64,000 nt of DNA from Paraburkholderia sp. (GTDB lineage Bacteria > Pseudomonadota > Gammaproteobacteria > Burkholderiales > Burkholderiaceae). The stretch covers positions 101,310-165,309 of the forward strand of contig SCRN01000031.1 in assembly GCA_004322045.1 (NCBI GenBank), written 5' to 3'. The translations under genes were made by a program, and so were the position numbers. Shown here piece by piece: positions 37,462-45,858 of the stretch. Within the stretch, counting starts at the first letter, position 1. Each line of letters starts with the position of its first letter. The notes beneath the pieces were generated by a model. It was not told where the DNA came from. It did no database searches and worked only from the letters and a program-made list of their open reading frames with translations.

Positions 37462-38604
37462 CTAAAGTTCGAGCACCAAGTCCGACGTCGGGCGGCTGCA
37501 ACAGAGCAGCCGGAATCCTTTCTGGATTTCTCGATCGCGGATGCCGCCGTTGTGTTTCATCTCGACTTCGCCTTCGATCACTTTGGTCTTGCAGGTCCCG
37601 CAGATGCCTTGACTGCATGAGGAGGGGATCGGAACGCCAGCTTTTTTCGCAGCCGCGAGCACGGTTTCGGAAGCGGTCATCGTGAACGTTTTCTGCGAAC
37701 GTGAGAGCTTGACGGTGAAGGTTTCTTGCGATGTTTGGGACGCGTCGCACTTCGGCGCGGCAGCCTCGGCCACGGTCCCCGCGGAGATATCGAAGCTTTC
37801 TTGGTGGTAACGAGCCGGATCGTGACCGCCCTCGCTAAGCAACGTGCGCACGGCGCTCATGTACCCGCGGGGGCCGCAGGTGAATACCTCACGCTCGGCA
37901 TAATCCGGTACCCATTCGGACAGAAGCGGAAGACTGAGCCGGCCAGTAGGCCCGGACCAATCGGTTTCGCCGCCGATGCCTTCGCAAAGGAAGAACGTGC
38001 GAAGGCCAGGGGAGAGCGCGACGAGCCTTTCCAGTTCCTTTCGAAAAACGATGTCTGCCGGTGTTCTGGCGCTATGAACGAATACGATGTCGCGATCGAG
38101 GCCGAGGTCGATGCCGGCACGCGTCATCGACATCAGAGGCGTCACGCCCGAACCCGCGGACAGGTAAAGCGATTTTGCGGCGCCGGGGGCCGATGTCGGC
38201 GTGAAGCTGCCCGATGGGCCATACGCACGCAATTGACCGCCCGCCTTCAGATTGTCGTGAAGCCAGTTCGACATGGCGCCGCCCGGCACGCGCTTGACGG
38301 TGATCGAAAGCAAATAGGGACGCGTCGGCGGCGACGAAATCGTATAGCAGCGCTGGACTCGCTGCCCTTGCACGTTCGCCGTCACGGTCATGAACTGACC
38401 CGGTTCGAAGCGCACCGGCGAGCCGTCGCCCACGCGGAATTCAAAGCTTTTGACATCGTGGGTTTCGTCCACCACGCGCGCGCAGGTCAGGATCTGCTCT
38501 TCGCCGCTTGCCCAAAGTTTCCCGCCGCTCTCCCAGGTGCTAGGGTTCGAGAACCGGTCTTCGGCTTGCAGCGCGGGGACGAACATTCTTTCTACCGAGT
38601 TCAT
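37462..38604 (-). CDS. Oxygenase reductase component (FAD + 2Fe-2S ferredoxin), GbcB-like
   Basis: 380 residues from the ATG at 38604. Ferredoxin-NADP reductase module: FAD-binding RCYTISSPPTRPYLLSIT, NAD(P)-binding LYLSAGSGVTPLMSM, and VFTCGPRGYMSAVRTLL. The C-terminal plant-type 2Fe-2S domain has CSQGICGTCKTKVIEGEV and a later Cys in LLCCSRP. It passes electrons from NAD(P)H to the Rieske oxygenase at 33644. It is the first gene of a unit with the DddP-like gene. Confidence 0.88.
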   Translation of the reverse strand: MNSVERMFVPALQAEDRFSNPSTWESGGKLWASGEEQILTCARVVDETHDVKSFEFRVGDGSPVRFEPGQFMTVTANVQGQRVQRCYTISSPPTRPYLLSITVKRVPGGAMSNWLHDNLKAGGQLRAYGPSGSFTPTSAPGAAKSLYLSAGSGVTPLMSMTRAGIDLGLDRDIVFVHSARTPADIVFRKELERLVALSPGLRTFFLCEGIGGETDWSGPTGRLSLPLLSEWVPDYAEREVFTCGPRGYMSAVRTLLSEGGHDPARYHQESFDISAGTVAEAAAPKCDASQTSQETFTVKLSRSQKTFTMTASETVLAAAKKAGVPIPSSCSQGICGTCKTKVIEGEVEMKHNGGIRDREIQKGFRLLCCSRPTSDLVLEL

Positions 38605-38745
38605 AGCGTCAATTCTGTTGGGACACCTTGCGCGCTCGTTCGGCTGCTGACCAGCGCGTGAACCGCTCAACGTGCATTGTCGTGATTCGCGAAGGCTCTT
38701 CTCATACCGGCGCGCGACGTTAAGACGCGCCCTCGCTGTGATTCG

Positions 38746-38814
38746 AGTATTGGTGGGGGGCGAGGGCAGCGTCAATGCGCTTTATTTTCCGGGGCGCATT
38801 ACATTAGGTTATGC
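38746..38814 (-). promoter_or_regulatory. LysR-type promoter of the reductase-DddP-like unit
   Basis: Minus strand: -35 TTGACG (38775-38770), 18-bp spacer, -10 AATACT (38751-38746), predicted start near 38739. Dyad GCATTAC-N5-GTTATGC at 38796-38814 centred near -66. It is a near copy of the promoter at 34953-35020. The rest of the gap 38605-39017 shows no gene or RNA. Confidence 0.7.
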
Positions 38815-39017
38815 GTCGAGCGCCACCGGCAGCGTGGCCGGTCGGCAGCGAGACGGGGACATATTTAAGCCCCGCTTATAGACAGGTAAAGCCGCGCTTA
38901 CGATCGCTCCGGGCGGTACGGGTTCCACTACCGTGAGTTCTCTACGTTTGGCCATACATCGCCTCGTTGCCCCTCGGGCAACCGGGCATAGCACGACGCA
39001 AACCTGAGGGCCCCACG

Positions 39018-39875
39018 ATGCAGAACACGGCTTACGGACACATGGTCAGCGCCGACTCGCCGATCCTCCTCGTCATGCCGCATACGGGCGCCGATATCCC
39101 CGAGGACCTGCGCAGATTCCCTGCCTGGCGCGACGTTCAAGGCCGCGTCGCCGACCCGGCCGGACTCGCGCTGCAGGCGGCGGCGCAGCACCACGGCGTT
39201 TCATGTATTTCAGCGCGCTATCACCCCTGCGTGATCGACCTGAACGTCGCCACTTTCGACCGTCCCCTGTCTCGCCACTTGAATCGCAACGGTCTGTGCC
39301 GCACTCACACCGCGCGAGGCGAACCGCTGTACGACCCGGGATGCGAGCCGAGCGACGCTGAGATAGACGCGCGCGTCAAAGCGTATTGGCTCCCTTTTCA
39401 TGAAGCTGTTGCTCGGGAACGCTCACGTCTTAGAGCGCGCCACGACAATGTGCTGTTGTTGATCTTCCATGCGAGTTTTTGGCTATCGCCTTTTCGCGAT
39501 CAGGTTCAGGTCGATGCCTCCGATTGCAACATCGGCACGGCGCGCGGTAAAGCCTGCGATCGCCGCCTAGTGAAGTGCCTGACGGAGCGGGTCAAGGCAG
39601 ACGGCCGGTCATGGGTGGTCAACGGCAAGATCGCCGACGCGTTTGCGGCCGAACACTACGGCAGGCCGGACGACGGCATCCATGCAATGGAGATCGAGGT
39701 CGCAGGCCGCTGGCGGTCGGAATTCGAACGCAGGCGATTGGCAGGGGAGGACGACAAGCAGGCCAATCTATCGGCGGCCGCCTTGTTCGCTGCGCTGGAA
39801 GCCGCCTTGCGTAACCTTGCGCCAGCGCACAGCGCAATGGGTCTTGCGGCACGGGTGCATGGCAGCGCAGACTAG
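39018..39875 (+). CDS. N-formylglutamate amidohydrolase family protein, divergent paralogue
   Basis: 285 residues from the ATG at 39018. Family pattern: ILLVMPHTGADIPEDL near the start, ISARYHPCVIDLNVATFDRPL, TARGEPLYDPGCEPS, VNGKIADAFAAEHYGRPDDGIHAMEIEV. The usual metal-binding D/E-x-HS stretch is altered to LLIFHASFW, so activity on N-formylglutamate is doubtful. A second, more standard copy is at 57648. It lies between the reductase gene and a LysR regulator and may act on another N-acyl amino acid. Confidence 0.72.
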   Translation: MQNTAYGHMVSADSPILLVMPHTGADIPEDLRRFPAWRDVQGRVADPAGLALQAAAQHHGVSCISARYHPCVIDLNVATFDRPLSRHLNRNGLCRTHTARGEPLYDPGCEPSDAEIDARVKAYWLPFHEAVARERSRLRARHDNVLLLIFHASFWLSPFRDQVQVDASDCNIGTARGKACDRRLVKCLTERVKADGRSWVVNGKIADAFAAEHYGRPDDGIHAMEIEVAGRWRSEFERRRLAGEDDKQANLSAAALFAALEAALRNLAPAHSAMGLAARVHGSAD

Positions 39876-39959
39876 CGGTGCGCGAGCCGGGACGATTCGG
39901 TTTCGGCTTCGGCTCGCGAGGGCATCCTTCCTTCAATCCGATGTCGACGCGCCGCCACC

Positions 39960-40961
39960 ATGAAAGAGAGCGTACCTGAGCAATATCCCGATTGGAGCCT
40001 CTTGGCGAGCTGGGTCGCGGTCGTCGAGGCCGGTTCGATCTCCGATGCCGCCGATCGCCTGGCCATTTCGCAGGCGGGCGTCTCGCAGCGCATCAAAGCG
40101 CTCGAGACGTTGCTGGATACGACCTTGCTCGATCGCGCGACCCGCCCGGCCCGGCCGACCGCCGCTGGGCAGCGCCTGTTCGAGCATGCCACGGTGCTGC
40201 TCACCGGCGCCGACGAGATGGTGGAAAGCGTACGCAACGTCACACGCGCGAAGCGCGTCGTCGTGCGTCTGGGCTGTGTCGATTCTTTTGCGGCGACGAT
40301 CGGGCCGATCATCATCAAGGCGCTATCGGGCACGTCGCATCAAATCCGCTTGTGGTCCGGCATCACGCCCACCCTCGATGCGCAGCTCGAAGCGCGCCAG
40401 CTCGATATGGCCGTGACGACCAACGGCATTTCGCAAGCGCCGGGCATTCGCCGGCAGAAGCTCTTTTCCGAACCGTACTTCGTCGTCTTGCCGGCGAGCT
40501 TCGAGGTCGATCGGTTCACTACGCTCGCCGATCTGAGCCGCAATCTGCAATTCATCCGCTATAGCGCGCGTTCGGTGATCGGGCAGCACATCGATGCCTA
40601 TTTGGCATCGAATTCGGAAAACATCGAGCGCACCTGCGAGTTCGACGCCACCGACCCGATGCTCAGTCTCGTCGCCGCAGGGCTGGGCTTTGCGGTGACG
40701 ACTCCGTTATGCATATGGCAGTCCAGGCATTACGTACCGGATCTGCGCGTGGTGCCGCTTTCGTCGTTTTCTCGGCATGGCCGGCCTTATCAAGCGCTGA
40801 GTCGCTCCTTCTACTTGGCGTTTCGAGAAAACGAACTGGGCCACCTTCCCACCGACATGGTCGAACTGCTGCGGCAGTCGTTCGAGCGCCAGGTATCGCG
40901 CGATATCGCCAAGGCACTCTCGCTGAAGCAGGAACAGATCTGCTTGCCCGAGGAGCGCTAG
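39960..40961 (+). CDS. LysR-family transcriptional regulator
   Basis: 333 residues. HTH: LLASWVAVVEAGSISDAADRL, then ISQAGVSQRIKALETLL. The effector domain begins RVVVRLGCVDSFAATIGP. The ribosome site is weak. It lies 84 bp after the N-formylglutamate amidohydrolase-like gene and 197 bp before the Ldh-family gene, either of which may be its target. Confidence 0.87.
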   Translation: MKESVPEQYPDWSLLASWVAVVEAGSISDAADRLAISQAGVSQRIKALETLLDTTLLDRATRPARPTAAGQRLFEHATVLLTGADEMVESVRNVTRAKRVVVRLGCVDSFAATIGPIIIKALSGTSHQIRLWSGITPTLDAQLEARQLDMAVTTNGISQAPGIRRQKLFSEPYFVVLPASFEVDRFTTLADLSRNLQFIRYSARSVIGQHIDAYLASNSENIERTCEFDATDPMLSLVAAGLGFAVTTPLCIWQSRHYVPDLRVVPLSSFSRHGRPYQALSRSFYLAFRENELGHLPTDMVELLRQSFERQVSRDIAKALSLKQEQICLPEER

Positions 40962-41158
40962 GTCGAGGTATTGGCGGAAACAGGCGCGGCCTGCCGGATC
41001 GCCGGCTCGCTGCAGGAATAAGCGCCGCTATCGCTGAATATAAACACCGTTTACAACGATGATGTTCGATGAACGCTGTGTAGAAAATCGCATCGCCACG
41101 CTCGCGCCGACGGGTCTCCACTTGCGACGGCGACCGCGGCTCACATTCAGAGGACAGC

Positions 41159-42130
41159 ATGCGACTCGAAACACAAGAAGCTTTTGCCATTGCCCGGCAG
41201 GCGATACTCGACGCCGGCGCCAACGACTCGATCGCAACGTCTCTGGCCAATGCGGTCGTCTCCGCGGAATGGGCCGGTAGCCGAGCAGTCGGCTTCGCGC
41301 ATCTGCCCGACTATCTCGACGGCTTCGTAAAAGGGCGTATTTCGACGTCCGCCGAACCGACCATCACTTCGCCCGCTCCCGCTTTGACGCGCGTCGATGC
41401 GCACGGCGGGATTGCGCAACTAGGTTTCGATCGCGCGTTCGATCAGATCGTCGAGCGCGCCAATACGTTCGGCGTAACGGCCTTCTCGCAGACGAACAAC
41501 TTCACCGTCGGCGAGCTTGGCTACTATCCGAGACGGCTCGCCGAAAAGGGCCTCGTGACGATCGCCGTGACGAACGCGACTGCACAGATGACGACGCTCG
41601 ACAGCCGCAAGCCCGTGTACGGGACAAACCCGATGGCGTTCGCCGCACCGACCGGGCGGGCCAAGCCGTTCGTGCTCGACCAAGCTTCGAGCGCCACGGC
41701 GTTCGTCAACGTTCGACAAGCGGCCGAGCGTGGCGAGGCGATTCCGGAGGGCTGGGCAGTCGACGCGAACGGCGAGCCGACCACCGATGCGCAAAAGGCC
41801 GTCAAAGGCCTTCTGTTGGCCTTTGGCGGGGCGCGCGGCGCCAATCTCGCGCTCATGGTCGAAATCCTGGCGGCCGGCCTGACGGGCGGAAATTGGTCGA
41901 TCGATGCGCCCTCGTATGCGTCCGGGAGCGAGTGCCCGGGCGTGGGCCTCTTCGTCGTTGCCATCAAGCCCGATCTGCTCGTGCCGAATTTCATCGACCG
42001 GCTGTCCGCGCAAATCGACCGGCTCGCGGGGCGGGGCGTGCGGATTCCCGGCAGCCACCTGAACATCACTGAGCTCGAGGTGCCCGACGGTTTGCTGTCC
42101 ACCATTCGTGCGTTCAATCGGCCTGTCTGA
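41159..42130 (+). CDS. Ldh-family NAD(P)H oxidoreductase, probable Delta1-pyrroline-2-carboxylate reductase
   Basis: 323 residues of the malate/L-lactate/ureidoglycolate dehydrogenase superfamily, not classical Rossmann LDH. Marks: GSRAVGFAHLPDYLDGF, SQTNNFTVGELGYYPRRLAEKGL, TNATAQMTTLDSRKPVYGTNPMAF, and AVDANGEPTTDAQKA. Members beside hydroxyproline genes reduce Delta1-pyrroline-2-carboxylate (or piperideine-2-carboxylate) to L-proline (or pipecolate). The proline-racemase-family enzyme at 43598 and PutA at 52306 support that reading. Other 2-keto-acid substrates are possible. Confidence 0.75.
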   Translation: MRLETQEAFAIARQAILDAGANDSIATSLANAVVSAEWAGSRAVGFAHLPDYLDGFVKGRISTSAEPTITSPAPALTRVDAHGGIAQLGFDRAFDQIVERANTFGVTAFSQTNNFTVGELGYYPRRLAEKGLVTIAVTNATAQMTTLDSRKPVYGTNPMAFAAPTGRAKPFVLDQASSATAFVNVRQAAERGEAIPEGWAVDANGEPTTDAQKAVKGLLLAFGGARGANLALMVEILAAGLTGGNWSIDAPSYASGSECPGVGLFVVAIKPDLLVPNFIDRLSAQIDRLAGRGVRIPGSHLNITELEVPDGLLSTIRAFNRPV

Positions 42131-42351
42131 TCCTTGCGCCGGGAAGTTCGTTGATGCATTGCATAACCAACGCGAATGTTTCGGCCCCCCTCATTACGGC
42201 GGCATAGATTTCCGTTACATGTCATCTACGACAGGGCGTGACGAGGCGCTCTCGGCACGCATCCTCCATAACGTAGAGACATGTGGACGTGGATACAACG
42301 CTGCCCGGCATAAGGGTGGAGACATCGACACATTTCTTGGTGAGGCTTTAA

Positions 42352-43407
42352 ATGCGTAGTTCTTTGAAGACATTGGCGCTCGTCGCCATGAGCATGGGGA
42401 TGGTATCCATGCATGCCGCGGCATCCGAACTCGTTTTTGCGTCGTGGGGCGGCTCGTATCAAGACGCACAAAACGCTACCGCGGTTCAACCGTTTGCGTC
42501 GAAGGCGGGCGGTCAGGTCAAGATGGATACGTACAACGGCGGCATCGCGCAAATTCGAAGCCAGGTCGAGACGAAGAACGTGACGTGGGACGTTGTCGAC
42601 ATGCAGTTGTCCGACGCCACGCGCGCCTGCGATGAAGGGTTGCTCGAGAAGATCGACCCGGCAACGCTGCCGGCATCCGCCAAGTCCGATTTTCTGCCGG
42701 GAGGCCTTTCGGATTGCATGGTGGGCAACGTCGCGTGGTCGACGGTGATCACGTACAACAAGAAGGCATTCAAAGGCGCCGAGCCGACGAAGGTTGCTGA
42801 TTTCTTCGATCTGAAGCGGTTCCCCGGTAAGCGCGCGTTGCGCAAATCGCCGGAAGGTGCGCTCGAGTGGGCATTGCTCGCAGACGGCGTCGCTGCCGCC
42901 GATGTCTACAAGACGCTCTCCACTCCCGCCGGCGTGGACCGTGCATTCAAGAAGCTCGACACGATCAAGTCGTCGATCGTGTGGTGGGAGACGGGCGCGC
43001 AACCGCCGCAGTTGCTCGCGGACGGCGAGGTATCGATGTCGAGTGCTTACTGCAACCGCATCTATACGGCCATCATGCAGGACAAGAAGCCGTTCGGCTT
43101 CCTGTGGGATGGCGAGGTCAAGAATATCGAGGGCTATGCGATCGTCAAGGGTTCGAAGAACGTGAAGGCGGCGCAGGAATTCGTCCGGTATGCGACGTCG
43201 ACGGACTCGCTCGCAAAGCTGGCGTCGGCAACGGCGCTTGGACCGATGCGTCAGTCTTCGTTGGCGAAGGTCGATCAGAAGGTGGCCCCGTATCTGCCGA
43301 CCGCACCGCAAAACCAAAAGAATGCCGTCACTTCCGACGTCGCATTCTGGGCCGATCATTCCGACGACTTGAACCAGAAATTCGCGGTTTGGCTGGGACA
43401 GAAGTGA
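42352..43407 (+). CDS. PotD/PotF-like ABC transporter substrate-binding protein
   Basis: 351 residues. Signal peptide ending AAA-SELVFASWGG at about 25. Mature N-terminus LVFASWGGSYQDAQ and internal WDVVDMQLSDATRACDEGLLEKID, then NVAWSTVITYNKKAF, follow the polyamine/opine-type binding proteins. No ATPase or permease adjoins it. The PotABC-like genes at 48977-52248 lack a binding protein of this type, so they are its likely partners. A strong terminator follows. Confidence 0.85.
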   Translation: MRSSLKTLALVAMSMGMVSMHAAASELVFASWGGSYQDAQNATAVQPFASKAGGQVKMDTYNGGIAQIRSQVETKNVTWDVVDMQLSDATRACDEGLLEKIDPATLPASAKSDFLPGGLSDCMVGNVAWSTVITYNKKAFKGAEPTKVADFFDLKRFPGKRALRKSPEGALEWALLADGVAAADVYKTLSTPAGVDRAFKKLDTIKSSIVWWETGAQPPQLLADGEVSMSSAYCNRIYTAIMQDKKPFGFLWDGEVKNIEGYAIVKGSKNVKAAQEFVRYATSTDSLAKLASATALGPMRQSSLAKVDQKVAPYLPTAPQNQKNAVTSDVAFWADHSDDLNQKFAVWLGQK

Positions 43408-43431
43408 GCGGTTGACGCGGATCGGTTGATA

Positions 43432-43490
43432 AAGCCGTGGTGGGTTCGAGCGTGCGTTTCGGCATTCGAATCCGCCACGGCTTCTTTTTT
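43432..43490 (+). terminator. Intrinsic terminator after the PotD-like gene
   Basis: AAGCCGTGG-T-GGGTTCGA (43432-43449) pairs with TCGAATCC-G-CCACGGCTT (43465-43482); the run CTTCTTTTTT follows. A long stem with a U-rich tail, 25 bp after the stop codon. Confidence 0.88.
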
Positions 43491-43529
43491 AGCCGGGCCG
43501 CGCCGCGCCGTTCGCGCCGCACGTTCGCC

Positions 43530-43572
43530 AAAAAACAAAAAGGCCCGTAGCGATGTTTCCTCGCTACGAGCC
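43530..43572 (-). terminator. Intrinsic terminator after the proline-racemase-family gene
   Basis: On the minus strand the stem GGCTCGTAGCGA / TCGCTACGGGCC (43572-43561 and 43553-43542) is followed by a T-rich run (complement of 43541-43530). It faces the other terminator, so the two convergent units are insulated. Confidence 0.82.
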
Positions 43573-43597
43573 CATTAGGCGTAGAACCTACGGCCGA

Positions 43598-44650
43598 TCA
43601 AGCCCACAGATCGCCGACGGTGAAGCCGTTCGGGAACGGATCGGTCGGGTCCAATACCCAGGTGTTGTACCCGTAGATCCAGGAACGACCCGAGATCGTC
43701 GGGACGACGGCCTTGTGGTCGCCGATCCTCGTTTCTTCAACCAGGTTGCCGGTGTAGACGATGCCGAGCAATCCCTCATGGCGGAACGGTTGGTCGAGTT
43801 TCAGTTCGCCCTTCGCATGCAGCGTCGCCATCTTTGCGCAGGTTCCGGTGCCGCAAGCGCAACGATCGATCGCCCCCGTCCAAGTCGCGGGATTATCGAA
43901 GTCCACAGCGCCGCTGGCCACCGTCACTGCGTTTCGCCAATCGGCGTTCGGATTGCGCGTCGGCCCCGAGAGCTGAGCGATCGTGATGCCGATGCCGGGG
44001 TAGTGCGGGTGAGACACGGGCAGTTGATCCTGCGCGGCCTTGGTAATCAGGGCGCCGATGCGGGCGATTTCCCTGCCATGCTCGGGAATCAGTTCCACCC
44101 CTTTGAACTGGCGCACGTCGGCGATCACATAGAACATGCCGCCCCAGCCTACGTCGACGGTGACTTTGCCCAACGTAGGCACGTCGATCACCGCCTCGAG
44201 ATGCGCCGCGAATGCGGGCACGTTCTTGAAGGTGACCTGCGTGACTTTGCCGTCCTTGCATTCGGCCTTGATGCCGATGAGGCCGGCCGGCGCTTCCAAT
44301 TGGAACTCCGTCACCGGCTCGGTCATCGGCAGCATGCCGGTTTCGAGCATCACGGTCGCAACCGAAATCGTATTGCCGCCGCTCATCACGGGGTACTCGA
44401 CTTGCTCCATGATGATGTAGCCGGCCTTAGCGTCGGGATGCTTCGCCGGGACGATCAGGTTGCAGCAGACGGGCGGATAACCGCGCGGCTCGCGCAGCAT
44501 GAGCTGGCGGATTTGGTCGTCGTTTTTCTCGAGCCATTTCATCTGCTCGTAGACGGTATCGCCCGGGATGTGCGGCACGCCGCCCGTGATCACGCGCATG
44601 GGCTCGCCCGCGTGCGTTTCCACCGCATGGAACATTCTCTTGAAAGTCAT
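43598..44650 (-). CDS. Proline racemase superfamily enzyme, Ser/Cys type (hydroxyproline epimerase or trans-3-hydroxyproline dehydratase)
   Basis: 350 residues from the ATG at 44650. Two-domain proline racemase fold. The first catalytic position is Ser90 (VMSGGNTISVAT) where proline racemases have Cys; the second is Cys266 (DRCACGTGTCAKMA). Ser/Cys enzymes of this superfamily include 4-hydroxyproline 2-epimerases and trans-3-hydroxy-L-proline dehydratases. The Ldh-type reductase at 41159 and PutA downstream favour a dehydratase route to proline, but epimerase activity is equally compatible with the fold. It follows the TetR gene in the same direction (168-bp gap). Confidence 0.82.
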   Translation of the reverse strand: MTFKRMFHAVETHAGEPMRVITGGVPHIPGDTVYEQMKWLEKNDDQIRQLMLREPRGYPPVCCNLIVPAKHPDAKAGYIIMEQVEYPVMSGGNTISVATVMLETGMLPMTEPVTEFQLEAPAGLIGIKAECKDGKVTQVTFKNVPAFAAHLEAVIDVPTLGKVTVDVGWGGMFYVIADVRQFKGVELIPEHGREIARIGALITKAAQDQLPVSHPHYPGIGITIAQLSGPTRNPNADWRNAVTVASGAVDFDNPATWTGAIDRCACGTGTCAKMATLHAKGELKLDQPFRHEGLLGIVYTGNLVEETRIGDHKAVVPTISGRSWIYGYNTWVLDPTDPFPNGFTVGDLWA

Positions 44651-44818
44651 ATCGTTTCTGCCTTTGTCGGTATGGCGAGGAGGACGGAACAGGAGATCCA
44701 GGCTAGCGAGGGGAAGCCGCCGCATGCATTGCATCGGTGCCGCTGATGCAGAACATCTGCGGCTGTGATGGTTCGCGGCTGCGGGCGGCGGCGCCGCAAC
44801 CGTGGAATTCCAATGGAA

Positions 44819-45478
44819 TTAGCGTGAATACGCGCGAGTCGCGTTCATCCTCCAGACGCGTCCCGTGGCGTCGTCGATGACGCCATGAAAGACCCCGAGC
44901 ACCTCGTCGATCGTAATCGATGCGGCAACGCGATGTTCGATCCACAAGCCATGCACCAACGCCATGGCTTGAATCGCGTGAATCGTCGCCATGGTCCGGT
45001 CGCAGCCGGCTTGCCGCAAGTCGAAGATGAAGTTGGAGCGAAGCCGCCGGGAAAATGCGGCGCACAGCCGTTGCACTTCGTGATCGTGCGCCGACGAACT
45101 CCACATATGCGGCCAGACGTTTGCGGCGCCGGGACTCATGACTTCATCGCTAAAGCACATGTCGGCTGTGAACTTCATGCGTTCGACCGGATCGACGATA
45201 CCGCGCCGTCCGGCCGTGAGTTGATCGCGGACGCGCCGAATCAGATGGACGAAGGTTTTATAGACGAGGTCGCTCTTGTTTTCAAAATGGTGATGCACGA
45301 GGCCGACCGATACGCCCGCGTGGTCGCTCACTTTGCGGATCGTCAGATTCTCCAGCCCCACTTGACCCACCACTTCGAGCGTCGAATCGATCAGACGCAG
45401 CCTCATCCCCTCGTAGTGGGCCGTGTCGTCTTTTCTCGTCTCGCTGGTAGCCGGGAGCGCGGCATTCATTTGCTGCAT
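44819..45478 (-). CDS. TetR/AcrR-family regulator, BetI-like
   Basis: 219 residues from the ATG at 45478 (another ATG three codons in). HTH: RLIDSTLEVVGQVGLENLTIRKV, then HAGVSVGLVHHHFENKSDLVYKTF, close in pattern to BetI. The C-terminal ligand domain contains FDLRQAGCDRTMATIHAIQAMALVHGLWIEHRV. Three palindromes in the 380-bp gap upstream are its likely operators, controlling itself, the epimerase-family gene behind it and the divergent binding protein at 45859. Confidence 0.87.
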   Translation of the reverse strand: MQQMNAALPATSETRKDDTAHYEGMRLRLIDSTLEVVGQVGLENLTIRKVSDHAGVSVGLVHHHFENKSDLVYKTFVHLIRRVRDQLTAGRRGIVDPVERMKFTADMCFSDEVMSPGAANVWPHMWSSSAHDHEVQRLCAAFSRRLRSNFIFDLRQAGCDRTMATIHAIQAMALVHGLWIEHRVAASITIDEVLGVFHGVIDDATGRVWRMNATRAYSR

Positions 45479-45567
45479 CTGTGTTCCTTGATCGTGGTGC
45501 CGAGCCGCTAGGAATGCGGGGGCCGCGCCGCGGGGATGGCAAGAATGGTACATCGGAAATGGAAAAG

Positions 45568-45585
45568 ACTGAGCAAGCGTTCAGT
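45568..45585. promoter_or_regulatory. TetR-type palindrome 1 (ACTGAGCA-AG-CGTTCAGT)
   Basis: 18-bp dyad, 90 bp upstream of the TetR start, matching ACTGAACA-N2-TGTTCAGT with two changes. One of three related sites in 45479-45858. Confidence 0.6.
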
Positions 45586-45625
45586 ATCTGCGGTGCCAGT
45601 CTTTGGGATGGAGGAATGTCTGTGC

Positions 45626-45639
45626 TGAACAATTGTTCA
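45626..45639. promoter_or_regulatory. TetR-type palindrome 2 (perfect TGAACAATTGTTCA)
   Basis: A perfect 14-bp palindrome, 58 bp (centre to centre about 56) from site 1. It shares the TGAACA/TGTTCA half-sites. Confidence 0.65.
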
Positions 45640-45743
45640 TCGATCTGCACCGTGAACTTCATCGCAAAATCAGGGAAATCCCCGAGACAACTCCCATTTG
45701 ATCTTCCGGAGTTTGGATATATAGTTCCGAGCAGATTTGTGTG

Positions 45744-45761
45744 ACTGAACATTTGTTCAGT
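45744..45761. promoter_or_regulatory. TetR-type palindrome 3 (ACTGAACA-TT-TGTTCAGT)
   Basis: 18-bp dyad with perfect 8-bp arms, 98 bp before the divergent binding-protein gene, where it could overlap that gene's promoter. Confidence 0.7.
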
Positions 45762-45858
45762 AATGGCGTAACTTATTGGGTGCCAAACCGGCAGACGACA
45801 TCTAGCGGGTTCCCGGCGACCCGGCCGCGCTCGAAAAATTGCAAAAAGGACTGAACGG

